Shown: positions 61,431 through 64,000 of the stretch, piece after piece
Position numbering within the stretch: position 1 is the stretch's first letter
Layout of the letters: each line of letters opens with the position of its first letter
Source: Rhodocyclaceae bacterium
GTDB taxonomy: Bacteria > Pseudomonadota > Gammaproteobacteria > Burkholderiales > CAIKXV01
Assembly: GCA_020248265.1 (NCBI GenBank)
Contig: JADCHX010000001.1
Coordinates: 1-64,000, forward strand
Direction of reading: 5' to 3'
DNA: 64,000 nucleotides
Position numbers and translations under genes: made by a program
Notes under the pieces: generated by a model
What the model was told of the DNA's origin: nothing
The model's input: the letters and a program-made list of their open reading frames with translations, nothing else
Databases searched by the model: none

Positions 61431-62459
61431 ATGCGCACTGCCGCCGTACCCGAGAAGTCCGCAGCGCAGTCCGCCCGGTCCGCCGGGTTGGCGGTGATCG
61501 CCGCGACATGCACGCTGCCGGCCCTGCTGCTGGTCGCGACCGGCGTCCCCGCCCAGCAGACATTCCCTGCCAAGTCGATGCGCCTGGTGGTCGGGGTCAC
61601 GCCTGGCGGCGCGGCCGACTTCACGGCGCGCGTCCTCTCGCAGCAGGTGCAGGATGCGCTCGGGCAGAGCATGCTCGTCGACAACCGTCCGGGTGCTGGC
61701 GGCACGCTCGCATCGGAGACCGTTGCACGATCGGCGCCCGACGGCTACACGCTGCTGCTGTCGTCCAGCAGCACCCATGGCGTCGCACCTGCGCTCTACA
61801 GCAAGCTGCCCTGGGACGCGCTCAAGGACTTCACGCACGTGGCGCTGGTCAACACCATCCCGGGCGTGATGGCATTGCACCAGGCCGTGCCCGCGAAGAC
61901 CGTGAAGGAGTTCGTCGCGCTCGCGCAGGCGAAGCCCGGCGGCTACCTGTTCGCCTCCTCCGGCAACGGCAGTGCGCCGCACGTGATGGCCGAACTGTTC
62001 AAGCTGCGCACGAAGACCGAGCTCGGCCATGTCCCGTACAAGGGCAGCGGGCCGGCCGTCGTCGACCTCGGGGCCGGCGCGGTGCAGGCGATGTTCGACG
62101 GGCTGCCGTCGCTGCTGCCCCAGATCAAGCTGGGTCGGATACGCGCGATCGCCGCGATGTCCGGCCAGCGATCCACCGTGATGCCGGAAATCCCGACGAT
62201 GGCCGAGAGCGGCTATCCGGGCATCGAGGGCGGCCTGTGGTACGGCGTCTCGGGTCCGGCGAAGATCGATCCGGCAGTGGTCGAGGTGCTTGCCCGCGAA
62301 GTGATGCGGGCCGCCGCCTCGGCGGAGACGCGCGAGCGCTTCACCAGCGTCGGGGCGTTCTCCACGCCGCTCGGACCGAAGGAGTACACCGCCTTCATCG
62401 CGCGCGAGCTGGCGAAGTGGGGTGAGGTGATCCGCGCCTCCGGCGCACGCATCGATTGA
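61431..62459 (+). CDS. Bug/TctC-family periplasmic binding protein 18
   Basis: 342 aa with a long leader ending TGVPAQQ near residue 43. GVTPGGAAD, APDGYTLLL, WDALKDFTHV and HVPYKGSG. Lies 54 bp after the flavoprotein gene and 10 bp before the crotonase gene. Confidence 0.93.
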   Translation: MRTAAVPEKSAAQSARSAGLAVIAATCTLPALLLVATGVPAQQTFPAKSMRLVVGVTPGGAADFTARVLSQQVQDALGQSMLVDNRPGAGGTLASETVARSAPDGYTLLLSSSSTHGVAPALYSKLPWDALKDFTHVALVNTIPGVMALHQAVPAKTVKEFVALAQAKPGGYLFASSGNGSAPHVMAELFKLRTKTELGHVPYKGSGPAVVDLGAGAVQAMFDGLPSLLPQIKLGRIRAIAAMSGQRSTVMPEIPTMAESGYPGIEGGLWYGVSGPAKIDPAVVEVLAREVMRAAASAETRERFTSVGAFSTPLGPKEYTAFIARELAKWGEVIRASGARID

Positions 62460-62469
62460 AAGGGCGGAC

Positions 62470-63216
62470 ATGACAAGCGCGAGCGGCACCGATGCACCCA
62501 TCCGCACTGTCCTCGAAGGAACGACGTGGCAGGTCGTCCTGAATCGTCCCGACTGCGGCAACCTGGTCACCAGCGCGATGGTCGAGCTGCTGCACGCTGC
62601 CATCACGTCGATCCCGCGCGAGGCGAAGCTGCTGGTGCTGTGCGGTGCGGGCGCCGACTTCTGCAAGGGACGCGACTATGCGCACGCCCCGGAGCAGGGC
62701 AAGGAGGGCCGCGCGCCCACCGCCGTCGCGATCCGCGCGAACATGACGGCACCGATCACGGCACTGTACGGCGCGATCCATCGGGTACCGGTGCCGACCC
62801 TCGCGCTGGTGCAGGGTGTGGCGCAGGGCTTCGGCACCGCGCTGGCGGGCAGCTGCGACATCACGGTAGCCAGTGACGAGGCGACGTTCCGGTTGCCCGA
62901 GATGGCCGGCGGACTGCCACCGACGCTGGCGATGACCGCGCTCTGGCCACGCGCGATCGCCGCGCTGCCCTGGCTGGTCTATACCGGCAGCAGGATCAGC
63001 GCGTCACGGGCGCGTGAAGTTGGACTGGTCGACGAGACGGTCGCCCCCGGATCGCTGGCCGCGCGCGGCACCGAGATCGCGAACACCATCGGCGCGCAGC
63101 CGCCCGAGGCGATCGCGGCCGTCAAGGAATACCTGCTGGCCGCGCGCGAGGCCGGTCCCGATGCGCGCGCCGCGCTGGGAGCGAGCCTGTTCGCCGGGGT
63201 GCTTTCGTCGCGTTGA
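62470..63216 (+). CDS. Crotonase-family protein with one catalytic Glu missing
   Basis: 248 aa. The crotonase frame is clear: DFCKGRDYAHA at the first oxyanion position and GVAQGFGTALAGSCDITVAS at the second. Where hydratases have Glu in GGGxE, this protein has Ala (GTALAG); the second Glu (RLPEMAGG) remains. It is therefore more likely an isomerase, hydrolase or decarboxylase type than a hydratase. Third gene of the TcuA-Bug module. Confidence 0.85.
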   Translation: MTSASGTDAPIRTVLEGTTWQVVLNRPDCGNLVTSAMVELLHAAITSIPREAKLLVLCGAGADFCKGRDYAHAPEQGKEGRAPTAVAIRANMTAPITALYGAIHRVPVPTLALVQGVAQGFGTALAGSCDITVASDEATFRLPEMAGGLPPTLAMTALWPRAIAALPWLVYTGSRISASRAREVGLVDETVAPGSLAARGTEIANTIGAQPPEAIAAVKEYLLAAREAGPDARAALGASLFAGVLSSR

Positions 63217-63290
63217 GCGCCTGAAGGCCGCAGGCTGAACAATGGCGCGGAATGGTCCAGCTTCAGCGCCTGGCTGCAATCCCTCCTTCG

Positions 63291-64000
63291 CTAGCCCCTC
63301 ACGCCTCGATACCACGCCGCGTAATCCTGCAGCAGGCGCGCCATCGGGTACTGGGGCAGGTAGCCGAGATGCCTTGCCGCGCGCGAGATATCCGCGGGCT
63401 TCCAGTCGCCACCGCTCCAGGTCGATCCTTCCGGCTGCGCCTCGATCTTCGTGCGTGTTCCGGGAATGGCCGCTTCCAGTGCCGCCGCCAGTTCCTGCGG
63501 ACGGTAGATCCGCCCCATCGTGATGTTGAAGACGCCGCTGCCGAGGTCGGGTGCATGGATCGCCTGTACCGTCGCCAGCGCGGCATCCTTCGAATACACC
63601 CATTCCATCGCGGTACCCGGGATCACCGCTTCGCGGCCGTCGACCGCGGCCTCGACCATCGCACGGAAGATGCCGCTCGGGCCGCCTCCGCCGGGGCCGC
63701 TCCAGGGTCCGGCGACCGGACAGTAGCGCAGCGCCGCGAACGCGATGCCGAAGCTGCGCGCATAGTTCAGGCCGATGCTCTCGACCGCCTGCTTGGTTGC
63801 CGCATAGAACGTATGCGGCCGCGGCACCGCCTCTTCCTGCGACAGGTCGCCGCCATCCTCGCCGCCGCTCTGGTACCGGTTGAGCACGCTGGAACTCGAC
63901 GCCACCACCCGGCCGATGCCATGGATGCGTGCGGCTTCCATCACGTTGGCAAGCCCCATGATGTTCAGCTCGATCGCGGCGTACGGATTGCGTTGTGCGC
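63291..64000 (-). CDS. NAD-dependent epimerase/dehydratase, N-terminus beyond the window
   Basis: The reading frame continues through the right edge (codons upstream of the first internal Met read ...NPYAAIELNI, typical for the extended SDR fold), so the NAD-binding N-terminus is outside. Visible are VVASSSSVLNRYQ, the YxxxK pair in FYAATKQAVES, and PVAGPWSG. Acts on nucleotide sugars or related substrates. Convergent with the crotonase gene; no link to the catabolic modules is evident. Confidence 0.88.
   Translation of the reverse strand, partial: AQRNPYAAIELNIMGLANVMEAARIHGIGRVVASSSSVLNRYQSGGEDGGDLSQEEAVPRPHTFYAATKQAVESIGLNYARSFGIAFAALRYCPVAGPWSGPGGGGPSGIFRAMVEAAVDGREAVIPGTAMEWVYSKDAALATVQAIHAPDLGSGVFNITMGRIYRPQELAAALEAAIPGTRTKIEAQPEGSTWSGGDWKPADISRAARHLGYLPQYPMARLLQDYAAWYRGVRG

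Noticed and set aside
59876-62425. 849-codon plus-strand frame
   Set aside because: Out-of-frame shadow of the TcuA-like and Bug 18 genes; highly Arg-rich and without any motif.
60378-62666. 762-codon minus-strand frame
   Set aside because: Antisense to the same two genes; length is explained by high GC and codon bias.

Overview
The window is GC-rich (about two thirds G+C by eye), gene-dense, chromosomal-looking DNA. It suggests a betaproteobacterium of the Burkholderiales (Alcaligenaceae/Comamonadaceae-like), mainly because periplasmic Bug/TctC-type binding proteins are hugely expanded, as known from Bordetella and Cupriavidus relatives. I find about 60 protein genes, 18 of them Bug-type solute receptors (about 28% of the bases). 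I see no tRNA, rRNA, CRISPR array, insertion sequence or phage gene, no integral membrane permease (no TctA/TctB), and only one transcription regulator. Almost everything else is a soluble catabolic enzyme.

Layout. (1) 1-12625, plus strand: a tightly overlapping run with the end of an ornithine-cyclodeaminase-like gene, Bug, metallo-hydrolase, fumarylacetoacetase, Bug, alpha/beta hydrolase, 2-hydroxyacid dehydrogenase, double CMD-domain protein, Bug, exported amidase, orotate phosphoribosyltransferase-like protein and M20 carbamoyl-amidohydrolase. (2) 12653-19993: a divergent Bug, then a TrzA/AtzB-type amidohydrolase, a cyanuric acid hydrolase/barbiturase-family ring-opening enzyme and an ornithine-cyclodeaminase-like protein, facing a Bug/amidase/small-ORF unit. 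(3) 20169-27241: TauD-type dioxygenase, cyclase-family hydrolase and four Bugs, ending with a LacI-type regulator. (4) 27423-33273: an acyl-CoA operon (amidohydrolase, acyl-CoA dehydrogenase, acyl-CoA ligase, citryl-CoA lyase-like, thioesterase, enoyl-CoA hydratase) behind a promoter carrying LacI-type operators. (5) 33283-40451: SDR, MmgE/PrpD, FAH and VOC proteins with three Bugs. (6) 40485-48443, minus: SDR, PrpF-like isomerase, two hydrolase/Bug pairs and MmgE/PrpD. (7) 49583-59746, minus: a nine-gene operon with a molybdenum hydroxylase (L, S, M subunits), TcuA-like flavoprotein, dihydroxyphthalate-decarboxylase-like protein, cupin, hydrolase and two Bugs. (8) 59898-63216, plus: a second TcuA-like flavoprotein, Bug and enoyl-CoA hydratase-like protein. 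A sugar-epimerase-type gene runs off the right edge on the minus strand.

Together the window reads as an archipelago of small catabolic modules for organic acids and N-heterocycles, nearly every one carrying its own periplasmic receptor. Membrane translocation would have to be supplied from elsewhere in the genome. The most unusual parts are the heterocycle ring-opening neighbourhood (about 9-20 kb), the molybdenum-hydroxylase operon and the sheer density of orphan receptors. Functions are assigned from motifs visible in the translations; substrates are mostly unknown.
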